Shown here one piece after another: positions 1 to 7,933 of a DNA stretch of 11,044 nt; within the stretch, counting starts at the first letter, position 1; every line of letters starts with the position of its first letter. Position numbers and translations under genes: made by a program. Under the pieces are notes generated by a model, which saw only the letters and a list, made by a program, of their open reading frames with translations, had not been told where the DNA came from and ran no database searches. Source of the DNA: Lachnospiraceae bacterium UBA5895 (GTDB lineage: Bacteria; Bacillota; Clostridia; Lachnospirales; Lachnospiraceae); NCBI GenBank assembly GCA_002431915.1, contig DJEP01000100.1, positions 1 to 11,044 on the forward strand, in the 5' to 3' direction.

Positions 1-49
1 CAGATGGGTTCTGAACAGTTACCATGAAAATATATATAAAAATCTATAT

Positions 50-87
50 AAAAAGAAGAGAATGGCTTGTGCCATTCTCTTCTTTTT
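50..87 (+). terminator. Rho-independent terminator of an upstream gene
   Basis: A perfect 17-bp inverted repeat (50-66 pairs with 71-87) closes on a TTGT loop (67-70). The 3' arm ends in a run of five T (83-87), giving the usual hairpin plus U-tract. It lies 61 bases before the permease start and must end, or attenuate, transcription from a gene left of the window. The A-rich 5' arm makes it also plausible on the minus strand. If the upstream gene encodes the transporter's substrate-binding protein, the hairpin could lower permease/ATPase output relative to it; that is inference. Confidence 0.85.
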
Positions 88-147
88 GCTATATTAAGGT
101 AGGTAATGGCAATTTATATATTTAATTAGAAAGGCATAGAAAATAAC

Positions 148-849
148 ATGCAACATATTTGGCTAAATATCTGGCAACATATTTATGCAGCCTTCATTGA
201 AGCGGATAGATGGAAGCTTTATCTGAAGGGACTGGGAGTAACCTTAGAGGTTTCTTTTTTTGCGGCACTGCTTGGTATTCTGATCGGAACCATAGCAGCA
301 TTTTTGAAATTATCCACGAGAAAGAACGGATCACGTACCATAGCGTCCCGCATTGCAAGTGCATATATTGATGTTATCCGCGGAACACCTACCACAGTAC
401 AGCTGTTGATCATGTGGTCCGGTATTCTGGCTACCTGCAAGAACAGTGTGTTGATCGCCAGTCTGACTTTCGGTATTAACTCCGGAGCCTATGTGGCGGA
501 GATCGTAAGAGCAGGTATCCTGGCAGTGGACAAGGGACAGATGGAAGCTGGCAGATCTTTGGGACTGAACAAGCTCCAGACCATGCGTTACATCATTATC
601 CCACAGGCATTTAAGAGCATTCTGCCTCCTCTCGGCAATGAGTTTATCGTGCTGATCAAGGAGACTTCTATTGTGGGTTACGTAGGAATGAGTGACCTTA
701 CCCGTGTGGCAAATCAGATGACCTCTAAGCTGTTTGATGTATTTACACCTCTGCTTGGTATTGCGTTCGTCTATTTTGTCCTGACCAAGGTATTGTCCAT
801 CCTGCTTGCAAAACTGGAAAGGAGACTGCGTAAGAGTGATAATCGTTAA
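148..849 (+). CDS. polar amino acid ABC transporter, permease subunit (HisM/GlnP family)
   Basis: Inner-membrane permease of a polar amino acid uptake ABC transporter; it forms the channel through which the substrate handed over by an extracellular binding protein passes. The 233-residue product is the usual length for this family. A hydrophobic segment at about residues 31-53 is followed by further membrane segments near 82-110 and 200-222. The cytoplasmic EAA loop that docks on the ATPase is clear at residues 133-161 (begins EAGRSLGL, contains IIIPQAFKSILPP). The RGTP motif (78-81) and FGINSGAYVAEIVRAG (108-123) are typical of HisM-like permeases. The start ATG has AGAAAGG at 128-134, a rather long 13-base spacing. 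The gene overlaps the ATPase gene by 14 bases. No binding protein is encoded in view; substrate specificity (glutamine, histidine, cystine or other) cannot be read from sequence. Confidence 0.93.
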   Translation: MQHIWLNIWQHIYAAFIEADRWKLYLKGLGVTLEVSFFAALLGILIGTIAAFLKLSTRKNGSRTIASRIASAYIDVIRGTPTTVQLLIMWSGILATCKNSVLIASLTFGINSGAYVAEIVRAGILAVDKGQMEAGRSLGLNKLQTMRYIIIPQAFKSILPPLGNEFIVLIKETSIVGYVGMSDLTRVANQMTSKLFDVFTPLLGIAFVYFVLTKVLSILLAKLERRLRKSDNR

Positions 850-1558
850 AGATCTGCATAAAAGCTTTGAAGATAATCAGGTGCTAAAGGGAGTAAATTA
901 CCATATTCATCCCGGAGAGAAGATCGTAGTGGTAGGACCTTCCGGATCCGGTAAGAGTACTTTTTTGCGCTGCCTGAATCTGTTGGAGAGACCCACCAGC
1001 GGTGAGATCTGGTTCGACGGACAGAACATCACGGATCCGAGGATCGACATTAACAAGGTCCGCCAGCATATGGGGATGGTGTTCCAGCATTTTAACCTGT
1101 TTAATAATCTGACCATCATGAATAATATTACCCTCGCTCCGGTGAAGTTAAAGCTGATGAACGAGGAAGAAGCAAAAGAAAATGCGTTGAAACTGTTAAA
1201 GAGAGTGGGACTGGAGGAAAAGGCGGATGCCTATCCCGCATCCTTAAGCGGCGGTCAGAAGCAGAGAATCGCCATCGTAAGATCCCTGGCTATGAATCCC
1301 AGAGTAATGCTGTTCGATGAGCCCACCTCCGCACTGGATCCGGAAATGGTAGGTGAAGTACTGGAAGTTATGAAGGAACTGGCAGAGAGCGGGATGACCA
1401 TGGTAGTCGTTACCCACGAGATGGGCTTTGCCAGAGAAGTAGGCACGAAGGTGCTCTTTATGGACGGCGGTAATATTGTGGAGGAGAATACACCTCAGGA
1501 ATTCTTTACCAATCCCCAGAGCCCCAGACTGCAGGAGTTCTTATCCAAGGTTCTGTAG
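836..1558 (+). CDS. polar amino acid ABC transporter, ATP-binding subunit (GlnQ/HisP family)
   Basis: Cytoplasmic ATPase that powers the amino acid transporter formed with the preceding permease. Using the GTG at 836 the protein has 240 residues, the normal GlnQ length. Walker A is GPSGSGKST (34-42), the Q-loop Gln is 84, the ABC signature LSGGQ is at 137-141, Walker B VMLFDE is at 157-162 followed by PTSALDP, and the H-loop His is 194, so all catalytic elements are intact. I chose GTG 836 because GGAAAGGAG (816-824) sits 11 bases upstream and because GlnQ proteins start with the equivalent of MIIVKDLHKSF; an in-frame TTG at 806 would add ten atypical residues. The 14-base overlap with the permease suggests translational coupling. 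The helix after the signature reads QRIAIVRSLAMNP, a slight departure from the commoner AIARAL. Confidence 0.93.
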   Translation: MIIVKDLHKSFEDNQVLKGVNYHIHPGEKIVVVGPSGSGKSTFLRCLNLLERPTSGEIWFDGQNITDPRIDINKVRQHMGMVFQHFNLFNNLTIMNNITLAPVKLKLMNEEEAKENALKLLKRVGLEEKADAYPASLSGGQKQRIAIVRSLAMNPRVMLFDEPTSALDPEMVGEVLEVMKELAESGMTMVVVTHEMGFAREVGTKVLFMDGGNIVEENTPQEFFTNPQSPRLQEFLSKVL

Positions 1559-1568
1559 GAGAATACCT

Positions 1569-2585
1569 ATGATCACGATATCTTTGTGTATGATCGTTAA
1601 AAATGAAGAACGGGTTCTGAAAAGATGCTTAGACAGTGTAAAAGACCTGGTGGATGAGATCGTTATCGTGGATACGGGGTCTACGGATGCCACGAAGCGG
1701 ATTGCTGCAGAATATACCGATAAGATATATGATTTTGCCTGGATTGATGATTTCAGTGCAGCAAGGAATTTCGCCTTTTCCAAGGCGGTCTGCGAGTACA
1801 TCTATTCCGCGGATGCGGACGAGGTGCTGTCGGAGGAAAACAGACAGAGATTCCGTCAGTTAAAAGAAACACTCCTTCCTGAAATCGAGATCGTCCAGAT
1901 GAAATACGGTAATCAGCTCCAAAACGGCACGGTCTATAATTTTGATGAAGAGTACCGACCCAAATTATTCCGCAGACTGCGGAACTTTGTATGGGAGGAA
2001 CCAATCCATGAGATGGTACGGCTTGCGCCGGTGGTCTATGACAGTGATATCGTGATCACCCATATGCCGGAGCAGAATCATGCCGGCAGAGATCTGGGGA
2101 ATTTTAGAAAACAGATCGCTGCGGGGAGACAATTATCCAGAAGATTGTACGGCATGTACGCCAGAGAACTGTTCCTGGCAGGGGCGGCACAGGATTTCCT
2201 GGAGGCGGAAAATTATTTCCGGATGGAAGTTTCTTCCCCGGACAGAAGTGCGGACGAGGTCACGGAAGGTTGTTGTGTGGCAGCAGAAGCCGCCAGACTG
2301 CGGGGCGATACCGTGGCGTTTTTCAAGCACACCTCTAAGGTGATTGCGGGAGAGGGTTGTTCGGAGATCTGCTGTGAACTGGGACATTTTTATGAAGAGA
2401 AGCAAGACTACGAAGAAGCAGCGGTCTGGTATTATAATGCCGCATATGAGACACAGCCGGTGTTGGCACTCGGAAGCTCAGGGGAAGAACCCTTGCGGGG
2501 ACTGATCCGGTGCTATGAACAATTGGGGCTTCCTGAACAGGCGCAAATCTATGCGGAAGAACTGAAGACCAGGAATGAGGAGTAA
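1569..2585 (+). CDS. family 2 glycosyltransferase with C-terminal TPR-like region
   Basis: Predicted glycosyltransferase with a GT-A (GT2) fold, 338 residues. The N-terminus ISLCMIVKNEE (4-14) is the nucleotide-binding beta strand typical of the 'SunS/TPR glycosyltransferase' type. VDTGSTDAT lies at 34-42, DDFSAARN at 60-67, and the metal-binding DxD is D82-A-D84 in the SADADE motif. A conserved W...IHE element is at 142-148. The C-terminal third (about 264-335) is helical with TPR-like repeats such as LGHFYEEKQDYEEAAVWYYNAA, often used to hold protein acceptors. Start ATG 1569 follows AGGAGA (1557-1562, overlapping the ATPase stop) by six bases; a longer open frame extends upstream inside the ATPase gene but lacks support. 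No transmembrane segment or signal peptide is seen. Donor and acceptor are unknown; relatives glycosylate peptides or proteins, or build cell-surface glycans. Confidence 0.88.
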   Translation: MITISLCMIVKNEERVLKRCLDSVKDLVDEIVIVDTGSTDATKRIAAEYTDKIYDFAWIDDFSAARNFAFSKAVCEYIYSADADEVLSEENRQRFRQLKETLLPEIEIVQMKYGNQLQNGTVYNFDEEYRPKLFRRLRNFVWEEPIHEMVRLAPVVYDSDIVITHMPEQNHAGRDLGNFRKQIAAGRQLSRRLYGMYARELFLAGAAQDFLEAENYFRMEVSSPDRSADEVTEGCCVAAEAARLRGDTVAFFKHTSKVIAGEGCSEICCELGHFYEEKQDYEEAAVWYYNAAYETQPVLALGSSGEEPLRGLIRCYEQLGLPEQAQIYAEELKTRNEE

Positions 2586-2588
2586 ATT

Positions 2589-3650
2589 ATGAAGTGGGAA
2601 GAAAATGTACGTAAGGTGGTGCCCTATGTGGCAGGTGAGCAGCCGAACCGCCCGAACATGATCAAACTGAATACCAATGAATGTCCGTATCCTCCGGCAC
2701 CCAGAGTACGGCAGGCGGCGGAAAATATGGAAAGCGCAGCATTGCGTCTGTATCCGAATTCAAACGCCCAGCCTCTGGTGGATGCGCTGGCTGCATACTA
2801 TCATGTGAAGCCGGAACAGGTATTTGTGGGCGTAGGGTCCGATGATGTATTATCCATGGCGTTCCTGACCTTTTTTAACAGCGGAAAGCCGATCCTGTTC
2901 CCGGATGTGACCTATTCCTTCTATGATGTATGGGCAGATCTGTACCGGATCCCGTACCGTACCTGTGCCCTGGATGAGAACTGGCACATTAACCCTGAGG
3001 ATTACAAACAGCCAAACGGCGGCGTAATCTTCCCGAATCCCAATGCGCCTACCGGTGTGGAGGAATCTCTGGAAATGATCGAAGAGATCCTGCAGGCGAA
3101 TCCCGATGTGGTAGTGATTGTGGATGAGGCTTATGTGGACTTCGGCGGTAAGAGCGCTCTGCCACTGCTTGAAAAATACGAAAACCTTCTGGTAGTACAG
3201 ACGTTTTCCAAGTCCAGAGCCATGGCGGGAATGCGCATCGGTTTCTGCATCGGTAATGAGAAGCTGATCCACTATCTGAATGATGTAAAATTTTCCTTCA
3301 ACTCCTACACCATGAATCTGCCTTCTCAGGTCATGGGTGTGGAAGCGGTAAAGGACGATGCTTATTTTAAAGAGACTACGGCGAAGATCGTGGCGACGAG
3401 AGAGCGCATTAAGAAGGAACTTTCACAGCTTGGATTTACGTTCCCGGATTCCATGGCGAACTTTATCTTCGCTTCTCATAAGGAAGTACCTGCCGAAGAG
3501 CTTTTTCAGGCACTCCGCGCAGCAGACATCTATGTCAGACACTGGAATAAACCGAGAATTGTCAATTCCCTGCGTATCACTGTCGGTACGGATGAGGAGA
3601 TGGACCGCCTGATCGCTTTCCTGAAAGAATATCTGGGAAAACGGGCATAA
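2589..3650 (+). CDS. hisC: histidinol-phosphate aminotransferase
   Basis: PLP-dependent class I/II aminotransferase that interconverts histidinol phosphate plus 2-oxoglutarate and imidazole acetol phosphate plus glutamate, a late step of histidine biosynthesis in the cytoplasm. The 353-residue length matches HisC. LNTNECPYPP (27-36) is the typical HisC N-terminal substrate loop. LYPNSNAQPLVDAL lies at 54-67. N152 (PNPNAPTG), D179 and Y182 (DEAYVDF) contact the cofactor. The Schiff-base lysine is K208 in TFSKSRAMAGMRIGF. The C-terminal LRITVGT carries the carboxylate-binding Arg. AGGAG (2578-2582) lies six bases before the ATG, and the gap to the glycosyltransferase is three bases. Other his genes are not present, so hisC is separated from any his operon here; some HisC-like enzymes also act on aromatic amino acids. 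Confidence 0.93.
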   Translation: MKWEENVRKVVPYVAGEQPNRPNMIKLNTNECPYPPAPRVRQAAENMESAALRLYPNSNAQPLVDALAAYYHVKPEQVFVGVGSDDVLSMAFLTFFNSGKPILFPDVTYSFYDVWADLYRIPYRTCALDENWHINPEDYKQPNGGVIFPNPNAPTGVEESLEMIEEILQANPDVVVIVDEAYVDFGGKSALPLLEKYENLLVVQTFSKSRAMAGMRIGFCIGNEKLIHYLNDVKFSFNSYTMNLPSQVMGVEAVKDDAYFKETTAKIVATRERIKKELSQLGFTFPDSMANFIFASHKEVPAEELFQALRAADIYVRHWNKPRIVNSLRITVGTDEEMDRLIAFLKEYLGKRA

Positions 3651-3679
3651 TTTAAAAAGAAAAGAATTGGAGTAAACAC

Positions 3680-4156
3680 ATGTTAAAAAAATATTTGATG
3701 ATTTTCCTGGTATCCATGGTTCCCCTGATCGAACTGCGTGGTGCCATTCCCATTGCTGTAGGTATGAATCTGCCGCTGCTTCCCAGCTACATTATCTGTA
3801 TTCTGGGAAATATGCTTCCGGTTCCCATCATCTTCTTTTTCGCAAGAAAGGTACTGGAATGGGGTGCAGACAAGCCGGTCATCGGTAAGTTCTTCACTTT
3901 CTGCCTGGAAAAGGGACATAAGGGTGGTCAGAAGCTGCAGGCGAAAGCAGGCAGAGGTCTGTTCGTAGCACTGCTTCTCTTTGTAGGTATCCCCCTTCCC
4001 GGAACCGGTGCCTGGACCGGAACCCTGGCAGCCAGCCTGTTGGACATGGATTTCAAGTCCAGTGTCATTGCTGTGATGCTGGGTGTTGTACTGGCAGGTG
4101 TGATCATGGGACTGCTCAGTATGGGTGTATTTGGAGCACTTGGGACTATTTTCTAA
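3680..4156 (+). CDS. small multidrug export family membrane protein (COG2426-like)
   Basis: Integral membrane protein of 158 residues belonging to the family named 'small multi-drug export protein', whose actual transport role is poorly established. Diagnostic motifs are PLIELRGAIPI (15-25) close to the N-terminus and GIPLPGTGAWTG (103-114), both glycine/proline-rich re-entrant-type loops. Hydrophobic segments lie at about 5-30, 36-58, 93-121 and 127-156. The start ATG follows GGAG (3669-3672) by seven bases. It sits 29 bases after hisC and 21 before the methyltransferase gene, in the same apparent operon. The family name should not be read as proof of drug export; the IPLPGTG motif recalls the DedA/SNARE-associated (lipid scramblase-like) superfamily, which is an inference. 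Confidence 0.87.
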   Translation: MLKKYLMIFLVSMVPLIELRGAIPIAVGMNLPLLPSYIICILGNMLPVPIIFFFARKVLEWGADKPVIGKFFTFCLEKGHKGGQKLQAKAGRGLFVALLLFVGIPLPGTGAWTGTLAASLLDMDFKSSVIAVMLGVVLAGVIMGLLSMGVFGALGTIF

Positions 4157-4177
4157 AAAAACGGGGATACTGTAATT

Positions 4178-4990
4178 ATGGAAAATACAGAAGAGATCTA
4201 CACAGACTTTGCAAGAGTATATGACGAACTCATGGACAACACACCGTATGAGATGTGGTGTGACCGTTTAGGTGAGCTGATTGCGGCTTACGGGGTATCC
4301 AAACCTACGCGGGATTCAGAAGGGATTTTGGATTCCGAGCGGAATCTGGTGGTGGACTTAGGGTGCGGCACCGGCACACTGACAGAGTTACTGTATAAAA
4401 AGGGCTATGACTGCATCGGCGTGGACAATTCTGAGGAGATGCTGAACATTGCCATGGACAAAAAGGCAGAGAGCGGTTCGGAGATCCTCTATCTGCATCA
4501 GGACATGCGGGAACTGGATCTGTATTCCACCGTGGGTACGGTAATCAGTGTCTGCGATTCCGTGAATTATATTCTGGAAGAAGAGGAACTGCTGCAGGTG
4601 TTTCAACTGGTGAATAATTATCTCTATCCCGGCGGGATATTTATTTTTGATTTTAATACCGCCTATAAATACCGGGAAGTCATCGGCAATACCACCATTG
4701 CGGAGAACAGAGAGGATTGCAGCTTTATCTGGGAGAATTATTACGATCCGGAAGAAGAGATCAATGAGTATGATCTGACCATCTTCGTACAGGAAGAGGA
4801 TGATATTTTCCGGAGGTTCACAGAGACCCATCTGCAGCGGGGCTATACCGTGGAGCAGATGCGGGCACTTGTGGAACAGGCGGGATTAAAGATCCTTGAG
4901 ATCAGGGATTCCGATACCGGTGAAGCGGCGACGGGGACTAGCGAGAGAGTATATATTGTAGCAAAAGAGCAGCAGAAAAAGTTGCCGTAA
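4178..4990 (+). CDS. class I SAM-dependent methyltransferase (YqeM-like)
   Basis: Predicted cytoplasmic methyltransferase of 270 residues with a Rossmann-like SAM-binding fold. Motif I is VVDLGCGTGTLTELL (58-72), followed by the acidic motif II residue in GVDNSEEML and the DMREL segment typical of this family. The N-terminal YTDFARVYDELMDNTPYEMW resembles the Firmicutes YqeM family, whose substrate is not established. The C-terminal ERVYIVAKE strand is also usual. Compared with my memory of the family, there is a longer stretch between the N-terminal helix and motif I (about 40-56, KPTRDSEGILDSERN). A purine-rich CGGGGAT (4162-4167) is a mediocre ribosome binding site 10 bases from the ATG. 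The target cannot be inferred from the neighbours. Confidence 0.85.
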   Translation: MENTEEIYTDFARVYDELMDNTPYEMWCDRLGELIAAYGVSKPTRDSEGILDSERNLVVDLGCGTGTLTELLYKKGYDCIGVDNSEEMLNIAMDKKAESGSEILYLHQDMRELDLYSTVGTVISVCDSVNYILEEEELLQVFQLVNNYLYPGGIFIFDFNTAYKYREVIGNTTIAENREDCSFIWENYYDPEEEINEYDLTIFVQEEDDIFRRFTETHLQRGYTVEQMRALVEQAGLKILEIRDSDTGEAATGTSERVYIVAKEQQKKLP

Positions 4991-4999
4991 GAAAGGTAC

Positions 5000-5881
5000 G
5001 TGAATTTAGGAATGAAAGATTATATGGTACGCGCAACCGCAGCAAATGCGCAGATCCGAGCATTTGCCTGTACGACGAGAGAGACAGTGGAGACAGCGCG
5101 GGCAGCGCATAACACAAGCCCTGTGGTCACGGCTGCACTGGGAAGACTTCTCAGTGCCGGAGCTATGATGGGCAGTATGTTAAAAGGAGAAGATGAACTG
5201 ATCACACTGCAGATTAAGGGAGACGGTCCGATAGGGGGACTTACGGTGACTGCAGACGGTAACGGACATGTAAAGGGCTACGCGAATGTACCAGACGTGA
5301 TCCTGCCGGCCAACGCCCAGGGAAAACTGGATGTGGGCGGAGCCATAGGCGCAGGCGTCTTAAGTGTGATCCGGGATATGGGACTGAAGGATCCTTACGT
5401 GGGACAGACGGAACTTCAGACCGGCGAGATTGCAGAAGATCTGACCTATTATTTTGCCGTATCCGAGCAGGTGCCCTCCGTTGTAGGTCTGGGAGTACTG
5501 ATGAACAGAGACAACACCGTCAGACAGGCCGGTGGATTTATCGTACAGCTGATGCCCTTCGCAGAGGAAGAGACCATCAGCAGACTGGAAGAGAATATCA
5601 AAAATCTCTCCTCCGTGACTGCTATGCTGGATGCCGGGAAGACTCCGGAGGGAATGCTGGAAGTGCTGCTTTCCGGAATGGATCCGGAGATCACCGATAC
5701 GCTTCCCGTGGAATTTGCCTGTAACTGCAGCAAGGACAGAGTGCGCAAGGCGCTGATCAGTATCGGAAGAGAAGAACTGCAGTCCATGATCGATGATGAT
5801 AAGCCGATCGAGGTGAACTGTCATTTCTGTAATAAAAACTATAACTTTACCGTGGATGAATTAAAACAGATGATCCAGTAA
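5000..5881 (+). CDS. hslO: redox-regulated molecular chaperone Hsp33
   Basis: Cytoplasmic holdase chaperone activated when oxidation releases zinc from a four-cysteine centre and unfolds the linker. Numbered from the GTG at 5000 (293 residues), the zinc ligands are C241-N-C243 and C274-H-F-C277, i.e. CxC-X30-CxxC, the canonical spacing. GDGPIGGLTVTADGNGHVKGY and GAIGAGVLSVIRDMG belong to the conserved N-terminal domain. The start is uncertain: GAAAGG (4991-4996) lies only three bases before GTG 5000 but 15 before ATG 5012, whose product would begin MKDYMVRATAAN, closer to typical Hsp33 N-termini. All conserved sequence is downstream of both. The gene follows the methyltransferase by nine bases and precedes nadE by 25. 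Expression as part of a housekeeping operon, rather than from its own stress promoter, is suggested by the tight packing. Confidence 0.95.
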   Translation: MNLGMKDYMVRATAANAQIRAFACTTRETVETARAAHNTSPVVTAALGRLLSAGAMMGSMLKGEDELITLQIKGDGPIGGLTVTADGNGHVKGYANVPDVILPANAQGKLDVGGAIGAGVLSVIRDMGLKDPYVGQTELQTGEIAEDLTYYFAVSEQVPSVVGLGVLMNRDNTVRQAGGFIVQLMPFAEEETISRLEENIKNLSSVTAMLDAGKTPEGMLEVLLSGMDPEITDTLPVEFACNCSKDRVRKALISIGREELQSMIDDDKPIEVNCHFCNKNYNFTVDELKQMIQ

Positions 5882-5906
5882 TGGATTCCGTAAAGTGAGG
5901 AAACTT

Positions 5907-7817
5907 ATGAAACAGGGATTTGTCAAAGTTGCGTCCGCTACACCGGGGATCCGGGTGGCTGATCCGGTCTATAATGCCCGGACAATCTGTACCCAGGCAA
6001 AAGAAGCGGCAGGACACGGAGCGAAGATAATAGTGTTCCCCGAACTGTGCATTACCGGGTACACCTGCAATGATCTTTTTTTGCAGAATCTTTTGCTGAA
6101 GAAGGCAAAAGAAGCACTGCTTACGATCACAGAAGAGACAAGGCAGCTGGAATCATTGCTTTTTGTGGGACTTCCTGTGGAAAAGGACGGCCGTCTGTAT
6201 AATGTGGCTGCCGCAGTATATCGTGGAAATATCCTGGGAATGATCCCGAAGAAAAATATTCCGATGTATGCAGAATTTTACGAGGGCAGACATTTTACTC
6301 CCGGTGAGGAAACGATAACGAATTACCGACTGGGAGAATATGAGATCCCTTTTGGAACGAATCTTTTGTTTTGCTGTGAGGAATTGCCGGAACTGGTTCT
6401 TGGCTGTGAGATCTGCGAGGACCTGTGGGTGGCAGATCCGCCATCCACTTCCCATGCACTGGCGGGGGCTACGGTGATCGCCAATCTGTCGGCATCCAAT
6501 GAGACGGTATCCAAGGACGCTTACCGCGAACTCCTGGTAAAATCTGCCAGCGCGAGACTTCTGTGCGGATATATTTATACTTCCGCCGGAGAAGGAGAAT
6601 CCACCCAGGATCTGGTATTCGGGGGACATAATCTGATTGCAGAGAACGGAACACTGCTGGCACAGTCTTCCCGTTTCTCCACAGGAATTCTCTACACAGA
6701 TCTGGATGTGCTCAAAATAAGCAGCGAGCGCAGAAGAATGGGAACCTTTGGAAAACAGCCGACAGTCCCCTATCATAAGATTCCTTTTTCCATGGAACTT
6801 GCGGAGACAAAGCTGGAACGGAAATTCGCGGCGCATCCTTTTGTACCGGAGGATCCCGCCCTTCGCAACAGAAGATGCGAAGATATTTTATCCATTCAGG
6901 CTTACGGTCTGAAAAAACGTTATGAGCACATCGGAGGAAAAACGGCAGTTCTCGGGATCTCGGGAGGACTGGATTCCACACTGGCACTTTTGGTGACAGT
7001 GAGGACTTTTGATCTGCTGGGACTTGCAAGAAAAGGAATCATTGCCGTGACCATGCCCTGCTTCGGTACCACGAACCGGACCTACGAGAATGCCTGCCTG
7101 TTAGCGAAGACGCTGGGCACGACGCTTCGGGAAGTGGATATCCGTGAGGCGGTGACCGGGCATTTCGCAGATATCGGACAGAATATGGAATGCCATGATG
7201 TCACCTATGAGAACGGGCAGGCGAGAGAACGCACTCAGGTGCTTATGGATATTGCGAACAAGGAGAATGCCCTGGTCATCGGTACGGGAGACATGTCGGA
7301 ACTGGCACTGGGATGGGCTACCTATAACGGAGACCACATGTCCATGTACGGTGTTAATGCAGGTGTGCCGAAGACACTGGTAAGACACTTAGTGCAGTAT
7401 TATGCGGATACCTGCGGACAGGAGGAACTGGCGAAGGTGCTGAAGGATGTGCTGGATACGCCGGTGAGTCCGGAACTGCTTCCGCCGGTGGAAGGGAACA
7501 TCACGCAGAAGACAGAAGACCTTGTGGGACCTTACGAACTGCATGACTTCTTCTTATATTATATGCTGCGCTGCGGCTATGCGCCGGATAAGGTATACCG
7601 GATCGCGGAAGAGACCTTTGCGGGAAAATATGATGCTGAGACCATTAAAAAATGGCTGAAGAATTTCTACCGGAGATTTTTCTCACAGCAGTTTAAGCGC
7701 TCTTGTCTGCCGGACGGCCCCAAAGTGGGAAGTGTGGCACTTTCTCCCAGAGGGGATCTACGCATGCCCAGTGATGCCTGTGCAAGGATCTGGCTGGACA
7801 ATGTGGAGGAAATATAA
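5907..7817 (+). CDS. nadE: NAD+ synthetase, glutamine-dependent
   Basis: Converts deamido-NAD+ (nicotinic acid adenine dinucleotide) to NAD+ using ATP and ammonia taken from glutamine; the last step of NAD biosynthesis. The 636-residue protein has the two-domain, glutamine-dependent layout. An N-terminal nitrilase/amidase domain (about 1-270) carries catalytic E46 (FPELCITGY), K115 (IPKKNIPMY) and C170 (EICEDLW). A C-terminal NAD synthetase domain has the ATP P-loop SGGLDS at 352-357, and GTGDMSELALGWATYNGDH and the C-terminal PKVG loop. Start ATG 5907 is preferred because GTGAGGA (5895-5901) is an ideal ribosome binding site five bases away; the GTG inside that site would otherwise be read as a start. 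It is the last gene of the plus-strand cluster. All catalytic residues are present. Confidence 0.96.
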   Translation: MKQGFVKVASATPGIRVADPVYNARTICTQAKEAAGHGAKIIVFPELCITGYTCNDLFLQNLLLKKAKEALLTITEETRQLESLLFVGLPVEKDGRLYNVAAAVYRGNILGMIPKKNIPMYAEFYEGRHFTPGEETITNYRLGEYEIPFGTNLLFCCEELPELVLGCEICEDLWVADPPSTSHALAGATVIANLSASNETVSKDAYRELLVKSASARLLCGYIYTSAGEGESTQDLVFGGHNLIAENGTLLAQSSRFSTGILYTDLDVLKISSERRRMGTFGKQPTVPYHKIPFSMELAETKLERKFAAHPFVPEDPALRNRRCEDILSIQAYGLKKRYEHIGGKTAVLGISGGLDSTLALLVTVRTFDLLGLARKGIIAVTMPCFGTTNRTYENACLLAKTLGTTLREVDIREAVTGHFADIGQNMECHDVTYENGQARERTQVLMDIANKENALVIGTGDMSELALGWATYNGDHMSMYGVNAGVPKTLVRHLVQYYADTCGQEELAKVLKDVLDTPVSPELLPPVEGNITQKTEDLVGPYELHDFFLYYMLRCGYAPDKVYRIAEETFAGKYDAETIKKWLKNFYRRFFSQQFKRSCLPDGPKVGSVALSPRGDLRMPSDACARIWLDNVEEI

Positions 7818-7829
7818 AAATATTGTTAA

Positions 7830-7863
7830 AATTTCGTCGAAATTCTTAATTTTCTGTTTTTTA
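7830..7863 (+). terminator. possible weak terminator after nadE
   Basis: An AT-rich inverted repeat (AATTTCG 7830-7836 and CGAAATT 7838-7844; realistically a 5-bp stem with a five-base loop) is followed by a T-rich stretch up to 7863 that includes TTTTTT. The stem is weak, so this may only partly end transcription of the nadE operon before the next promoter. Confidence 0.3.
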
Positions 7864-7864
7864 C

Positions 7865-7893
7865 TTGAAATGGGAAACGGGAAATCGTATATT
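7865..7893 (+). promoter_or_regulatory. sigma-A type promoter for the XRE-like gene
   Basis: TTGAAA (7865-7870) and TATATT (7888-7893) are separated by exactly 17 bases, five and five out of six matches to the housekeeping consensus. The start of transcription would be near 7900, leaving a leader of about 34 bases before the gene at 7934. An overlapping TATTAT (7890-7895) is a second possible -10 with 19-base spacing. Confidence 0.75.
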
Positions 7894-7933
7894 ATAGCTG
7901 TACCAAGTTTAGAGGATACGTGGAGGAATAAAT

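Noticed and set aside
1..27. Possible end of an upstream gene (frame ending ...SEQLP with TGA at 25-27)
   Set aside because: Only nine codons are visible, too few to recognise, and another frame is also open to about 99; position before a terminator is suggestive but not enough for a feature.
1476..1568. Upstream extension of the glycosyltransferase frame
   Set aside because: It overlaps the conserved end of the ABC ATPase gene, encodes Arg/Pro-rich sequence, and ATG 1569 has a good ribosome binding site and begins at the conserved GT2 strand.
6153..6836. 227-codon open frame on the minus strand
   Set aside because: Antisense to the nitrilase domain of nadE, whose catalytic residues are all intact; the reverse product is compositionally odd and unrecognised.
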